Of a stretch of 64,000 nt of DNA, positions 26,850 through 35,768 are shown in pieces. Position 1 is the first letter of the stretch. Each line of letters starts with the position of its first letter. The notes below the pieces were generated by a model. That model was not told where the DNA came from, did no database searches, and was given only the letters and a program-made list of their open reading frames with translations. The stretch spans positions 5,332,001 to 5,396,000 of the forward strand of contig NZ_CP177354.1 in NCBI RefSeq assembly GCF_046844695.1, written 5' to 3'. Source of the DNA: Pokkaliibacter plantistimulans. GTDB taxonomy: Bacteria; Pseudomonadota; Gammaproteobacteria; Pseudomonadales; Balneatricaceae. A program made the translations under genes and the position numbers.

Positions 26850-28199
26850 ATGAATAAGTATAAAAAACCCCTATTGCTCGGAAGCCTGCTGGCGCTGGCC
26901 ATCAGCTGCCAGACTCAGGCTGCCGTATCGGCTGATCAGGCGGCCAAACTGGGAACCTCCCTGACCCCCATCGGTGCCGAAATGGCAGGCAATGCCGATG
27001 GCAGCATCCCCAAATGGGAAGGCGGACTGCCCGCCAGCAGCGGCGATCGCTTTGCTGACCCCTATGCCAGTGACAAGATTCTGCTGACCATTACCGCCGC
27101 CAATGTTGACCAGTACAAGGACAAGCTGTCCCCCGGTCAGGTGGCCATGTTCAAGAAGTATCCTGACTACAAGATGAACATCTACCCCAGCCACCGCAGT
27201 GCGTCCCTGCCTCAGCGCATCTATGATGCTGCCAAGGCCAACGCCACCTCGGTTCAGCTGGCAGCCGGTGGCAACGGCGTTAGTACCTTCAAGGAAGCCG
27301 TACCCTTCCCCATTCCACAGAATGGTCTGGAAGTCATCTGGAACCACATCACCCGCTACCGTGGCGGCACCCTGCAGCGCACCGTGATGCAGGCTGCGGT
27401 GCAGGCCAATGGCGACTACAGCCCGGTCAAGCTGGAGGAAAAGTTCGCCTGGCCTGCCTATATGGAAGATGGCGTACAGGATGGCGACAAGAACATCCTC
27501 AGTTACTTCACACAGGAAGTGCTGAGCCCCGCCCGTCTGGTGGGTAACGTCCTGCTGGTGTACGAAACACTGAACCAGGTAGACCAGCCCCGTCAGGCCT
27601 GGGTCTACAACGCCGGTCAACGCCGTGTGCGCCGTGCCCCGCAGGTGGCCTATGACGCTCCCGGAACCGCGACCGACGGTCAGCGTACGTCCGATAACCT
27701 CGACATGTACAACGGCGCGCCGGATCGCTATGACTGGAAACTGATCGGCAAGAAAGAGATGTACATCCCCTACAACAGCTTCAAGCTCGCCAGCCGCAGC
27801 CTGAAGTACGATGACATCGTCAAACCCGGCCACCTGAATACCGACCTGCCCCGCTACGAGCTGCACCGGGTCTGGGTAGTGGAAGCGACACTGAAGCCCA
27901 GCGAACGGCATATCTATGCCAAACGTGTATTCTTTATTGATGAAGATACCTGGCAGGCCGCCGTGGTGGATCACTACGATGGCCGTGATCAGCTGTGGCG
28001 CGTGGCCGAGGCCTATGAGTTCCAGTACCGCGATGCCCAGGTACCCTGGCTGACCGCTGAAGCCCTGTACGACCTGCAGTCAGGCCGTTATCTGATCGGC
28101 AGTCTGACCAACGAGGAAGGTAACGGTTTCAGCTTTGGTGAGAAGTTCCGTCACAACGACTTCACCCCCGATGCCATCCGTCGCATGGGTAAACGTTAA
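26850..28199 (+). CDS. DUF1329 periplasmic protein
   Basis: The 449-residue secreted protein has the signal peptide MNKYKKPLLLGSLLALAISC..., with cleavage near TQAAVSA. A Cys sits in the hydrophobic end, but no proper lipobox (LxxC followed by a small residue) is convincing. The mature part starts with AKLGTSLTPIGAEMAGNADG, the DUF1329 signature, and shows the GGTLQRTVMQ and RVRRAPQVAYD regions. The fold has been related to lipoprotein-carrier proteins. With DUF1302 it forms a probable two-gene operon ending at the terminator near 28300. Confidence 0.9.
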   Translation: MNKYKKPLLLGSLLALAISCQTQAAVSADQAAKLGTSLTPIGAEMAGNADGSIPKWEGGLPASSGDRFADPYASDKILLTITAANVDQYKDKLSPGQVAMFKKYPDYKMNIYPSHRSASLPQRIYDAAKANATSVQLAAGGNGVSTFKEAVPFPIPQNGLEVIWNHITRYRGGTLQRTVMQAAVQANGDYSPVKLEEKFAWPAYMEDGVQDGDKNILSYFTQEVLSPARLVGNVLLVYETLNQVDQPRQAWVYNAGQRRVRRAPQVAYDAPGTATDGQRTSDNLDMYNGAPDRYDWKLIGKKEMYIPYNSFKLASRSLKYDDIVKPGHLNTDLPRYELHRVWVVEATLKPSERHIYAKRVFFIDEDTWQAAVVDHYDGRDQLWRVAEAYEFQYRDAQVPWLTAEALYDLQSGRYLIGSLTNEEGNGFSFGEKFRHNDFTPDAIRRMGKR

Positions 28200-28291
28200 G
28201 TCTTAAGGAGGCGTTGGCGATCTCGCGAGCTGGTTCTGAGTACTGGCTTTGAGTGGGTACCTGCTTTGAATGTCCCGTAACATGGCGAATT

Positions 28292-28317
28292 GCCCCTCCT
28301 TGTGAGGGGCTTTTTTT
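28292..28317 (+). terminator. Rho-independent terminator after DUF1329
   Basis: Stem GCCCCTC / GAGGGGC with loop CTTGT, followed by seven T. It closes the DUF1302-DUF1329 transcription unit. Confidence 0.93.
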
Positions 28318-28488
28318 GCTGCTTTCCACTGCCCGTCAGCGTCCGACAACTGGCATCTTCCGGTGTATTCCTGACGTGCGATTCTGTCAGCCGCCTGTTT
28401 ACTTAAAGGTACATGCCATTACCGCTGCAGAGACCCCGCTCTGGGGATAGCTGCGTCTATACCCTATCAGTGCAGGGGAATAACAACG

Positions 28489-30129
28489 ATGACAGCCCTA
28501 ATGCAACGTTTCATGATCGCCACCCGTATCTGGTTTATCCTCGGCCTGGCTATTCTGGCCCTGCTGGCCAGCACCCTGATGAGCTATCTGAATATCCGCG
28601 ATACCCTGCTGGCCGGTCGCATCCACTCCATCGACTTCGTGGTTCAGAGTGCGCTATCGGAAGTCAGCCACTTTGCCGAGCTGGAACAGGCAGGCAAACT
28701 CAGCCACGACGATGCCCAGCGCCTCGCCGGTGAAGCCCTCAGTGCCATGCGCTTTGCCGACGGCAACTATATTTTCGTCACCGAGCGCACCGGCATCATG
28801 CGCATCAATCCCACCCTGCCTAAAGACAAGCTCGGCACCAACCTGATGAACATTCAGGATGAGAATGGCGTCAAGATTAACCAGGAGCTGTTCAAGGGGG
28901 TCGATCAGGGCGACATGGCGCAGGTGCGCTATCTCTGGCCGCGCAGCAAAGGCGGTAAGCCGGTGGCCAAACTCGGCATTGCCCGCGAGTACAAACCCTG
29001 GGGCTGGCTGATCGGCTCCGGTATCTATATTGATGACCTCAACAGGGCAGCACTGGAGAAGCTGGAGGCCCTGGCGCTGCAATCCGGACTGATCATTCTG
29101 GTCCTGATTGCCCTGGCGGCCATGGTGATCAGCAGCATCCGTCGCCCGTTGCGCAGTACCATCGCCGCCATGCATGAGCTGGCCGAGGGCGATGGTGATC
29201 TGACCAAGCAACTGCCTGCCGACGGCAAGCACGAGCTGGCGCAACTGGCGGCTACCTTCAATCGCTTTGCTGCTGGTATCGCCGATATTGTGCGGGAAAC
29301 CGGGCAGGTGGCGATGCGGCTGAATCAGTCGGCCGCTAAGCTGCAACAGGCGGCCAAACGCACCGACCACAGTATTCACCGTCAGTCCAGTGAAACCGGC
29401 ACCCTCGCCACCGCCATGAACGAAATGGTCGCGACAGCTCAGGAAGTGGCCCGTCACGCCGAGGAAACCGCCAGCGCCACCAACGAGACAGACCGCCTGA
29501 CCCATGACAGCTATGAAGTGGTGGAAGTGATCGTGCGCAATATCGGCGAACTGGCCGAGGAAGTGGATGCCATCAGCCACACCATCCAGCGGGTGGCCAA
29601 TGCCAGTACGGATATCGATAAGGTGCTGGAAGTGATTCGCGGTATCGCCGAACAGACCAACCTGCTGGCCCTCAACGCCGCCATAGAAGCCGCCCGTGCT
29701 GGTGAGGCCGGGCGGGGTTTTGCCGTGGTGGCCGATGAGGTGCGCACCCTGGCCCGGCGCACGCAGGACTCCACCGCTGAAATCCGCGAAATCATGGAAA
29801 ACCTGCAGCACGGCTCGCGGGATGCCGCCGTGGCGATGCAACGTGGTGTCAGCAAGGCACAGCAAACCAGCGAGTCGTCAGGACGGGCAGAAAGTGCACT
29901 ACGCGCCATGAGCGATGCCATCGGCCGCATCCGCGATATGAGTGTACAGATCGCCACCGCCGCCGAAGAACAAAGCAGCACGGCAGAGAGCGTTAACCAG
30001 AGCGCTGTCACCATCAGTGATGCCTCGGCAGAAGTGAAAGAAGCCTCACATCAGACCGCCGCCACTGCCGATGATATTGCTTCTGCCATCAGCCATCTGC
30101 ACGGGCTGATAAGTCGATTTAAAGCCTGA
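28489..30129 (+). CDS. Methyl-accepting chemotaxis protein with Cache sensor
   Basis: Transmembrane chemoreceptor of 546 residues. A first helix (about 12-33) is followed by a periplasmic sCache_2-type domain (about 35-185, with AMRFADGNYIFV and GIAREYKPWGWLIGSGIYID). The second helix (about 195-213) leads to HAMP (about 214-270) and the signalling domain. The hairpin tip reads GIAEQTNLLALNAAIEAARAGE (in parts) and GRGFAVVADEVRTLA, the universal MCP core. No CheR-binding pentapeptide is seen at the C-terminus (ISRFKA). A single gene with its own terminator. Confidence 0.95.
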   Translation: MTALMQRFMIATRIWFILGLAILALLASTLMSYLNIRDTLLAGRIHSIDFVVQSALSEVSHFAELEQAGKLSHDDAQRLAGEALSAMRFADGNYIFVTERTGIMRINPTLPKDKLGTNLMNIQDENGVKINQELFKGVDQGDMAQVRYLWPRSKGGKPVAKLGIAREYKPWGWLIGSGIYIDDLNRAALEKLEALALQSGLIILVLIALAAMVISSIRRPLRSTIAAMHELAEGDGDLTKQLPADGKHELAQLAATFNRFAAGIADIVRETGQVAMRLNQSAAKLQQAAKRTDHSIHRQSSETGTLATAMNEMVATAQEVARHAEETASATNETDRLTHDSYEVVEVIVRNIGELAEEVDAISHTIQRVANASTDIDKVLEVIRGIAEQTNLLALNAAIEAARAGEAGRGFAVVADEVRTLARRTQDSTAEIREIMENLQHGSRDAAVAMQRGVSKAQQTSESSGRAESALRAMSDAIGRIRDMSVQIATAAEEQSSTAESVNQSAVTISDASAEVKEASHQTAATADDIASAISHLHGLISRFKA

Positions 30130-30140
30130 CGCTCTGCATT

Positions 30141-30173
30141 CGACCTGCCTGCAATCCGGCAGGTCGCATTTTT
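30141..30173 (+). terminator. Rho-independent terminator after the chemoreceptor gene
   Basis: Stem CGACCTGCC / GGCAGGTCG with loop TGCAATCC, followed by CATTTTT. Confidence 0.9.
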
Positions 30174-30244
30174 CTTCAAGCCCGTTATCCGCTCACAATC
30201 TGACGCACAGCGCGTCGGCTCAAAGCTGAGCAGAGCACCTCAGC

Positions 30245-31069
30245 TTATTCATCGTACAGATGACGTTCAGGTGCGCCGCTGTATTGCCAGATCAACTGGC
30301 GGGGGATCGGCCCCTTGTTGCGTCCGCCCTGCCCGACCTGCTCCCAGGCATGGGCAAGGATGCCGACGGAGCGCGACAGGCAGAACAGCCCCCGGGCCAG
30401 CGGTGCCGCGAATCCCAGCTCGGCATAGATGACCGCCGTAGCGCCATCGATATTCATGGGAATGCGCTTGCCCTTACGCTCAGCCAGCACCTGTTCGATG
30501 CTGCGGCCAATGGCAGCAAACTGACCACTGACCTCACCCCGGGCCGCCGCTTCATCCACCAGTGCCAGCAAACGCCCGGCCCGCGGATCCACCGGATGAA
30601 AGCGATGGCCAAAGCCGGGAATGAACTTGCCGTGCAGCTCGATAAACCGGTCCAGCTCAATCGCTGCCGCCTCTGCCAGTGGCGTGCCCTCACTGTGGCG
30701 CTTTGCGATATCACTGTACAACTGCATCGCCTGCTCACCGGCGCCACCGTGCACATCGCCCAGCACATTGACGGCGGAGGCCATGGCATTGTTAAGACTG
30801 ACGCCACAGGTCATGGCCATGCGGGCGATGGCGATACTCGGTGCCTGCGGGCCGTGATCCACCGCCGCCATCAGGGCCGCATCGAGTAACCGTCCCTGAC
30901 CCGCAGCGGGTAGCTGACCGCGCAGCATCAGCCAGATCATGTCGGTAAAACTCAGGCGCCCGATCAGCTCCTCAATGGGATAACCGTGATAGCGAATTTC
31001 GCCCGGCGCCATATCAATAATGTCTGTACGCCACCAGCCGCGGACCTGATCTTCCAGATTGTCTGCCAT
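30245..31069 (-). CDS. Short citrate-synthase-like protein, probable citryl-CoA lyase
   Basis: The 274-residue protein of the citrate-synthase fold is shorter than true citrate synthase and similar to the lyase module of ATP-citrate lyase. The three catalytic residues appear conserved: His107 (VHGGAGE), His155 (GFGHRFHPVDPRAG) and Asp208 (MNIDGATAVIYAELG). Such proteins cleave citryl-CoA or related CoA esters to acetyl-CoA and a keto acid. Its partners are a CaiB-type CoA-transferase and a TctC binding protein on the same strand, so a pathway of import, CoA transfer and cleavage of a citrate-like acid is likely. The exact substrate is unknown. Confidence 0.82.
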   Translation of the reverse strand: MADNLEDQVRGWWRTDIIDMAPGEIRYHGYPIEELIGRLSFTDMIWLMLRGQLPAAGQGRLLDAALMAAVDHGPQAPSIAIARMAMTCGVSLNNAMASAVNVLGDVHGGAGEQAMQLYSDIAKRHSEGTPLAEAAAIELDRFIELHGKFIPGFGHRFHPVDPRAGRLLALVDEAAARGEVSGQFAAIGRSIEQVLAERKGKRIPMNIDGATAVIYAELGFAAPLARGLFCLSRSVGILAHAWEQVGQGGRNKGPIPRQLIWQYSGAPERHLYDE

Positions 31070-31154
31070 GATTGCCTAGTCTCTTTCAGGTGCAGCACCC
31101 AGCGGCACTGCAGGGTTTGTTCGTTGTACGGTCAAGCGGCCAGTACCCACGATC

Positions 31155-32351
31155 TCAGCAGGCGCCGACCTGCCGCAGCGTTGCAATGCCCGCACTGTCA
31201 TAGCCCAGCTCCTGCAGGATCTGCTCGGTATGCTGGCCCAGCGCCGGTGGCGGTGTCGCCACCGCGGGTGCCTGACCATCGACCTTGAAGCCGGTGCGCA
31301 GTACGCACACCTCCTGCGCCACACCGGGCACGGCAGTGAACTGCGCCAGCATGCCGCGATCACGAATCTGCGGATGGGCCAGCACCTGAGGGACCGAGTA
31401 CACCGGCCCTGCTGGCACACCGGCAAGATTCAGCGCCTGCCACCAGTGCTCGGTGGAGGCGGTCTGCAGGCGCTGCTCCAGTAGCTCCGTCAGTTGCAGG
31501 CGATGCTGAAGACGCGCCTGACGCTCGGTAAAACGGGGATCCTGTTTCAGTTCAGGGCACCCCAGCACATTACAGACGGCCTCAAACTGTTCCTGTTTAT
31601 TGGCGGCGATATTGAGCAACCCATCGCCGGTGCGGAAGGTGCCCGACGGGCTGGCTGTAACGTTGTCATTGCCCATGGGTCTGGGCTCACGCCCCGCCAC
31701 CAGATAGTTCGACACCGCCCAGCCCATGGTGGCCATCGTCGCCTCCAGCATGGAAACATCGATAAAACTCGCCTCGCGCTGCGGATTGGCCAGCTGGCTG
31801 GCGATGGCAAAGGCGGCCGTCAGGCCACCGACACTGTCCGCCACCGGATAGCCCACCCGATAAGGGGCGTTGTCCGGTGCGCCGGTAATACTCATCACCC
31901 CTGCCATCCCCTGAATGATCTGGTCATAGGCAGGCAGATCGCGCAGGGGGCCATCCTGCCCGAAACCCGAAATGGCACAGTAGATCAGTCGCGGATTGTG
32001 CTGCTTCAGCACCTCAAAGCCGACCCCCAGCCGCGCCATCACACCGGGCCGGAAGTTCTCCACCACCACATCAGCACTGGCTACCAGCTGCAGGAAAACG
32101 GCCTTGCCTGCCTCACTCTTGAGGTTGAGGGTCAGCGAGCGCTTGCCGGGGTTCTGCGCCAGAAAGGACACCCCCATCAGGGCACGATTCAGCTCGGCAC
32201 TGGCTCCCAGCTGACGGGCCAGATCCCCAGAGCCGGGTACCTCCACCTTGATCACGTCAGCGCCCATGTGGGCCAGCTGATGACAGGCAAACGGCCCCGC
32301 CAGTACGTTGGTCAGGTCCAGTACACGAATATGTTTGAGGGGAGGATTCAT
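31155..32351 (-). CDS. CaiB/BaiF (class III) CoA-transferase
   Basis: The 398-residue CoA-transferase is predicted to move CoA from a donor such as succinyl-CoA to a carboxylic acid. The N-terminus IRVLDLTNVLAGPFACHQLA and the motif VVVENFRPGVMARLG are family hallmarks. The catalytic Asp is expected at residue 143 (LPAYDQIIQGMAG). The start ATG at 32351 has a GGAGA site. An in-frame extension upstream overlaps no similarity. It sits between the TctC gene (82 bases) and the lyase gene (85 bases), in one operon. Confidence 0.9.
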   Translation of the reverse strand: MNPPLKHIRVLDLTNVLAGPFACHQLAHMGADVIKVEVPGSGDLARQLGASAELNRALMGVSFLAQNPGKRSLTLNLKSEAGKAVFLQLVASADVVVENFRPGVMARLGVGFEVLKQHNPRLIYCAISGFGQDGPLRDLPAYDQIIQGMAGVMSITGAPDNAPYRVGYPVADSVGGLTAAFAIASQLANPQREASFIDVSMLEATMATMGWAVSNYLVAGREPRPMGNDNVTASPSGTFRTGDGLLNIAANKQEQFEAVCNVLGCPELKQDPRFTERQARLQHRLQLTELLEQRLQTASTEHWWQALNLAGVPAGPVYSVPQVLAHPQIRDRGMLAQFTAVPGVAQEVCVLRTGFKVDGQAPAVATPPPALGQHTEQILQELGYDSAGIATLRQVGAC

Positions 32352-32432
32352 CACACTTCTCCGGCACCTGCCCGCCATCGGGGTGGCAGGCAGGGCCTCT
32401 GCTGTCTGTGGTGGCAGCACCACAGAGGGACA

Positions 32433-33428
32433 TTACTTAATCAGACCAATTTCCCTGGACAGGTCGGTAATCTGACTGATCTGCTGTTTCACGAAGCCAT
32501 CGAAATCAGCACCAACCTTGTGGAATGGCATCAGGCCGTTTTCAGCCATGGTCTGCTTCCAGGCCGGTGAGGCGTATAGACTGTCGAGGGTAGCCGTCCA
32601 CCACTGGTATTCCTGATCCGATACACCGCCGGGGATATAGAAGCCACGCCAGTTCGGAGCCACGGTATCGATGCCCTGTTCGGCAGCCGTGGGCAGCGTG
32701 TCATAAGGTGCAGGCAGGCGTTTGTCAGACAGCACGGCCAGCACCCGCAGGTCGCCCGACTGCATGAAACCCAGCACTTCCGACACATCGCCGGTAAAGG
32801 CATCAATGTGTCCGCCGAGCACCTGAGTCATCGCCTCACCACCGCCGTTGAAGGCCAGATACTTGATTTTCGCCAGCCCGCTGACGCCGGCCGCCTTGGC
32901 CGCCAGCAGGACTTTCAGATGGTCCCAGCCACCGGAGGCGCTGCCACCGGCAAACTTGACCGAGTTGGGATCAGTCTGCAGCGCGGCCATCAGCTGCTTG
33001 AGATCCTGATAGGGCGAATTTTTGCCCACGGCAATGACCCCGTAGTCCGCGCCCAATGCCCCCACCCACTTGACCATCTCGGCATTCATGCCGGGGAACT
33101 GCCCCTGCGCCAGTCGGGTAGTGGTCGCCGTGCTGGCAGCCACCACCACATTCGGGTCGCTGTTGCGCTTGGAGACGATGTTGGCGTACGCCACCCCGCC
33201 ACTGGCGCCGGGCATATTGACGGTCTGCACATTACCTTTGACGTAGCTCAGGGTGGACAGCAGCTGGCCGACGGTGCGGCAGGTGAAATCCCAGCCGCCG
33301 CCGGGGTTGGCCGGGGCGATACATTCAGGTGCCTTGGGCAGATCAGCAGCCTGGGTGGCAGGCACGGACAGCGCCGATGTCAGTAACAGCAGAGGGAGTG
33401 AGGTCAGCAAGCGGGTACGGCGAATCAT
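32433..33428 (-). CDS. TctC-type tripartite tricarboxylate transporter binding protein
   Basis: Periplasmic substrate-binding protein of the Bug/TctC family (331 aa). A signal peptide (RRTRLLTSLPLLLLTSALS, cleavage after TQA) precedes a mature start ECIAPANPGGGWDFTCRTVG, the ligand-loop signature. Other typical regions are VNMPGASGGVAYANIV and FAGGSASGGWDH. It should bind a di- or tricarboxylate. No TctA or TctB membrane genes are next to it, so transport would depend on a membrane pair elsewhere, or it is a sensor-like orphan, as is common for Bug proteins. The start at 33428 has GGAG 9 bases upstream. Confidence 0.9.
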   Translation of the reverse strand: MIRRTRLLTSLPLLLLTSALSVPATQAADLPKAPECIAPANPGGGWDFTCRTVGQLLSTLSYVKGNVQTVNMPGASGGVAYANIVSKRNSDPNVVVAASTATTTRLAQGQFPGMNAEMVKWVGALGADYGVIAVGKNSPYQDLKQLMAALQTDPNSVKFAGGSASGGWDHLKVLLAAKAAGVSGLAKIKYLAFNGGGEAMTQVLGGHIDAFTGDVSEVLGFMQSGDLRVLAVLSDKRLPAPYDTLPTAAEQGIDTVAPNWRGFYIPGGVSDQEYQWWTATLDSLYASPAWKQTMAENGLMPFHKVGADFDGFVKQQISQITDLSREIGLIK

Positions 33429-33527
33429 TGTTGTTATCTCCACCAAAATCGGGACAGCAGTCTGACTGCTGAGAAAGGACAGGCCAGGGCAGGAAAACCA
33501 CAGCCTGAATTCTATTTAAGAGAACTT

Positions 33528-33546
33528 TATTCTCTCTGACAGAATA
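33528..33546. promoter_or_regulatory. Inverted repeat in the IclR/TctC divergent promoter
   Basis: TATTCT-N7-AGAATA is a perfect 6-base inverted repeat in the 212-base gap between the divergent TctC-operon and IclR genes, embedded in AT-rich DNA. By position it is a candidate IclR operator; the match to a known site was not tested. Confidence 0.4.
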
Positions 33547-33640
33547 TAAGAGACTACAGAACAGAACGCAATGGCGGATTACTTCGGCAATAGCGTTCTG
33601 TCAGGCATAATTTTCACCCGGAAAAGTACGGGAACAGACC

Positions 33641-34315
33641 ATGGCAAATGATCGAGTGGAGGCGGTAGAGCGGGCATTGACGCTGCTGGACTGCTTCAGT
33701 GAACAACGGCGCAGCCTGACACTGGCCGAACTGGCCGAGCAGACGGGATTTTACAAAAGCACGATTTTGCGCCTGATGAAGTCGCTGGAAATGTTTGGCT
33801 ACATCCAGCGTGACAGCAAGGGGCTGTTCAGCCTCGGCAGCGCTATTCGCCGCCTGAGCCATGCCTGTGATGCGGAAAACAGTCTGGAGCCGCTGATCCG
33901 CCCGGTGCTGGTGGCACTGCGTGATGCCAGTAACGAGAGTGCCTCGTTCTACGTACGGGCCGGTGTGCAGCGTATCTGCCTGTATCGGGAAAATGCCCAG
34001 CGGGAAATGCGCCATCATCTCGACGAGGGCATCCGCTTGCCGCTGGGTCAGGGCGCTGCCGGGCGTATCTTGCGGGCTTACAGCGAAGAGCTCGCCGAGG
34101 ATGAGGTGATCCGCCAGCAGGGATGGGCGCGCTCACAGGGTGAACGCAGTGCAGAAGTGGGCGCCGTTGCGGTGCCTCTGTTCAATCGCGGCGGTCAGTT
34201 TCTAGGCACTCTGGCCCTGTCCGGGTTGATCACCCGCTTTGATGAGGAGCAATGCCAGCAGTGGATCAGCCTGCTACAGCAGGAAGCGCGCAAACTGGCC
34301 AGTCAGATTGTCTAG
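33641..34315 (+). CDS. IclR-family transcriptional regulator
   Basis: The 224-residue regulator has an N-terminal winged HTH (about 6-65, AVERALTLLDCF and LAELAEQTGFYKSTILRLM). The C-terminal IclR effector domain (about 80-220) includes LPLGQGAAGRILRAY and FLGTLALSG. It is divergent from the TctC/CoA-transferase/lyase operon, the usual arrangement for a local regulator that responds to the pathway substrate. Confidence 0.92.
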   Translation: MANDRVEAVERALTLLDCFSEQRRSLTLAELAEQTGFYKSTILRLMKSLEMFGYIQRDSKGLFSLGSAIRRLSHACDAENSLEPLIRPVLVALRDASNESASFYVRAGVQRICLYRENAQREMRHHLDEGIRLPLGQGAAGRILRAYSEELAEDEVIRQQGWARSQGERSAEVGAVAVPLFNRGGQFLGTLALSGLITRFDEEQCQQWISLLQQEARKLASQIV

Positions 34316-34337
34316 CCGGGCGGTGACCGCACCTCCT

Positions 34338-34778
34338 CTATTGACGCAGGGTGATGCTATGGCAATGCGGCTCGCCCTGGGTTATAGCGATGGTGGCAGC
34401 CGATACGGCCTGCTTGCCGCATTGCCAGGGCGCGGCCCCTGACAGATCAAAGATCAGGGTCGATCCCATCTGGCTGATTTTGACCTGATCGTCACTGTGC
34501 CCGGTATAACTGATGGTGGTGGTATGACCCTGCAGGGCCCAGCTGACTTCACCGTCATCACGCTCGGCGCTTAAACGGCAGGCCGTCACTTCGGCATCAA
34601 AGGCGGTGGTGGAGCCGCTATAGCGAAACCCCAGCAACCGGTCTGCTTCCATGTTCACTTCCAGCTGCTGGATAAACCCGTCCACATCCTCCTGGCACTG
34701 CCAGGTGCCGGCCCAGCCGGTACTGGCCTGCCACAGCAGACCACACAGCATTACCCGACCCCATCGACCGCTCCCCAT
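34338..34778 (-). CDS. Hypothetical secreted protein
   Basis: No family recognised. The 146 residues have a signal peptide (MGSGRWGRVMLCGLLWQASTG, cleavage after GWA). The mature domain has four or five Cys (WQCQED, ACRLSA, WQCGKQ, PHCHS) that could form disulphides, and an alternating beta-strand pattern. The start has AGGA 8 bases upstream. It lies between the IclR gene (convergent) and the inositol-phosphatase-like gene. Confidence 0.7.
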   Translation of the reverse strand: MGSGRWGRVMLCGLLWQASTGWAGTWQCQEDVDGFIQQLEVNMEADRLLGFRYSGSTTAFDAEVTACRLSAERDDGEVSWALQGHTTTISYTGHSDDQVKISQMGSTLIFDLSGAAPWQCGKQAVSAATIAITQGEPHCHSITLRQ

Positions 34779-34860
34779 GTTTTCTATCCTGCCTTTTCAC
34801 TTTGAACGTGTTTACACTCTGTTAGAGGGGATCGCTCTGTGCTGTAAAACCGGTGATGGC

Positions 34861-35652
34861 CTACCGTGGCTGACCGATATGCAGCAGCGGCGTCAGCGCC
34901 TCCTGCAGCGGTGCTGCACAGGCCAGCACGCGCATGGTGCCGGTCGCCGCAGGCTGGCCGATGTAGTTATGCCAGCCACCGGCCTCTTCCACGATCAGCA
35001 GCCCCGCCAGCACATCCCAGGGGTTGATCTGCGCCTCGAAAAAGCCGTCCACCAGCCCCTCCGCGGTGCGCGCCAGACACAGGGCGGCCGAGCCCAGCCG
35101 GCGCTGATCCATCTGACACTGGTAGAGATAATCGATACGAGCGAGATAATCCGGCAATGCCGTACGGCGACCAAAACCCATGTAGATCAGTACCGATGAC
35201 AGCTCGATGGGCTGCTGACTGAGGTGCAGCGGCTGGTCGTTACAGTAGGCCCCCTGACCACGTACCGCCTGATACAGCTGCTCCTGCATCGGCACATAAA
35301 TCACCCCGATCTGCACCTCGCCCTCTTCCACATAAGCAATCACTACGCCCCAGTCCGGCAGACCACGGAGAAAGTTGGTGGTGCCATCGATGGGGTCAAT
35401 CACCCAGTAGCCGTTTGAAGAGCCGGCCTGCCAGCCTTCTTCCTCGCCGAGAATACCGTCCTCGGGATAGGTTTCTGCCAGACGGCTGCGGATCAGGCTT
35501 TCAACATTACGATCCGCTTCGCTGACCCAGTCCTGCACCCCCTTGCTGTCGATGGTCAGTGCATCACGCTGGCGAAAATAGTCCAGCGCAAGCGCTCCGG
35601 CTTCTCGCGCCCATTGACAGGCGTGGGCGTGGCGCTGATTAAGTGCATTCAT
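34861..35652 (-). CDS. Inositol-monophosphatase-family protein
   Basis: Mg-dependent, Li-sensitive-type sugar/inositol phosphatase fold, 263 residues. The metal-binding motifs are complete: GEEEG (about residue 70), WVIDPIDGTTNFLRGLPDW (about 83-101) and INPWDVLAGLLIVEEAGG (about 210-227). The family includes SuhB, histidinol phosphatase and CysQ relatives; which substrate applies here cannot be read from sequence. The ribosome site is AAGGGG. A single gene. Confidence 0.9.
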   Translation of the reverse strand: MNALNQRHAHACQWAREAGALALDYFRQRDALTIDSKGVQDWVSEADRNVESLIRSRLAETYPEDGILGEEEGWQAGSSNGYWVIDPIDGTTNFLRGLPDWGVVIAYVEEGEVQIGVIYVPMQEQLYQAVRGQGAYCNDQPLHLSQQPIELSSVLIYMGFGRRTALPDYLARIDYLYQCQMDQRRLGSAALCLARTAEGLVDGFFEAQINPWDVLAGLLIVEEAGGWHNYIGQPAATGTMRVLACAAPLQEALTPLLHIGQPR

Positions 35653-35768
35653 AACATCCCCTTGGCATCTGTTTCCGTGGCTGTGCCGGCTGCTCTGGTT
35701 CCGGCCCCCCTGATGGCGATATCCCCGCGAACGGGCTGATGGCGGTTTGGCTGATCTAGCCAGGTGAC

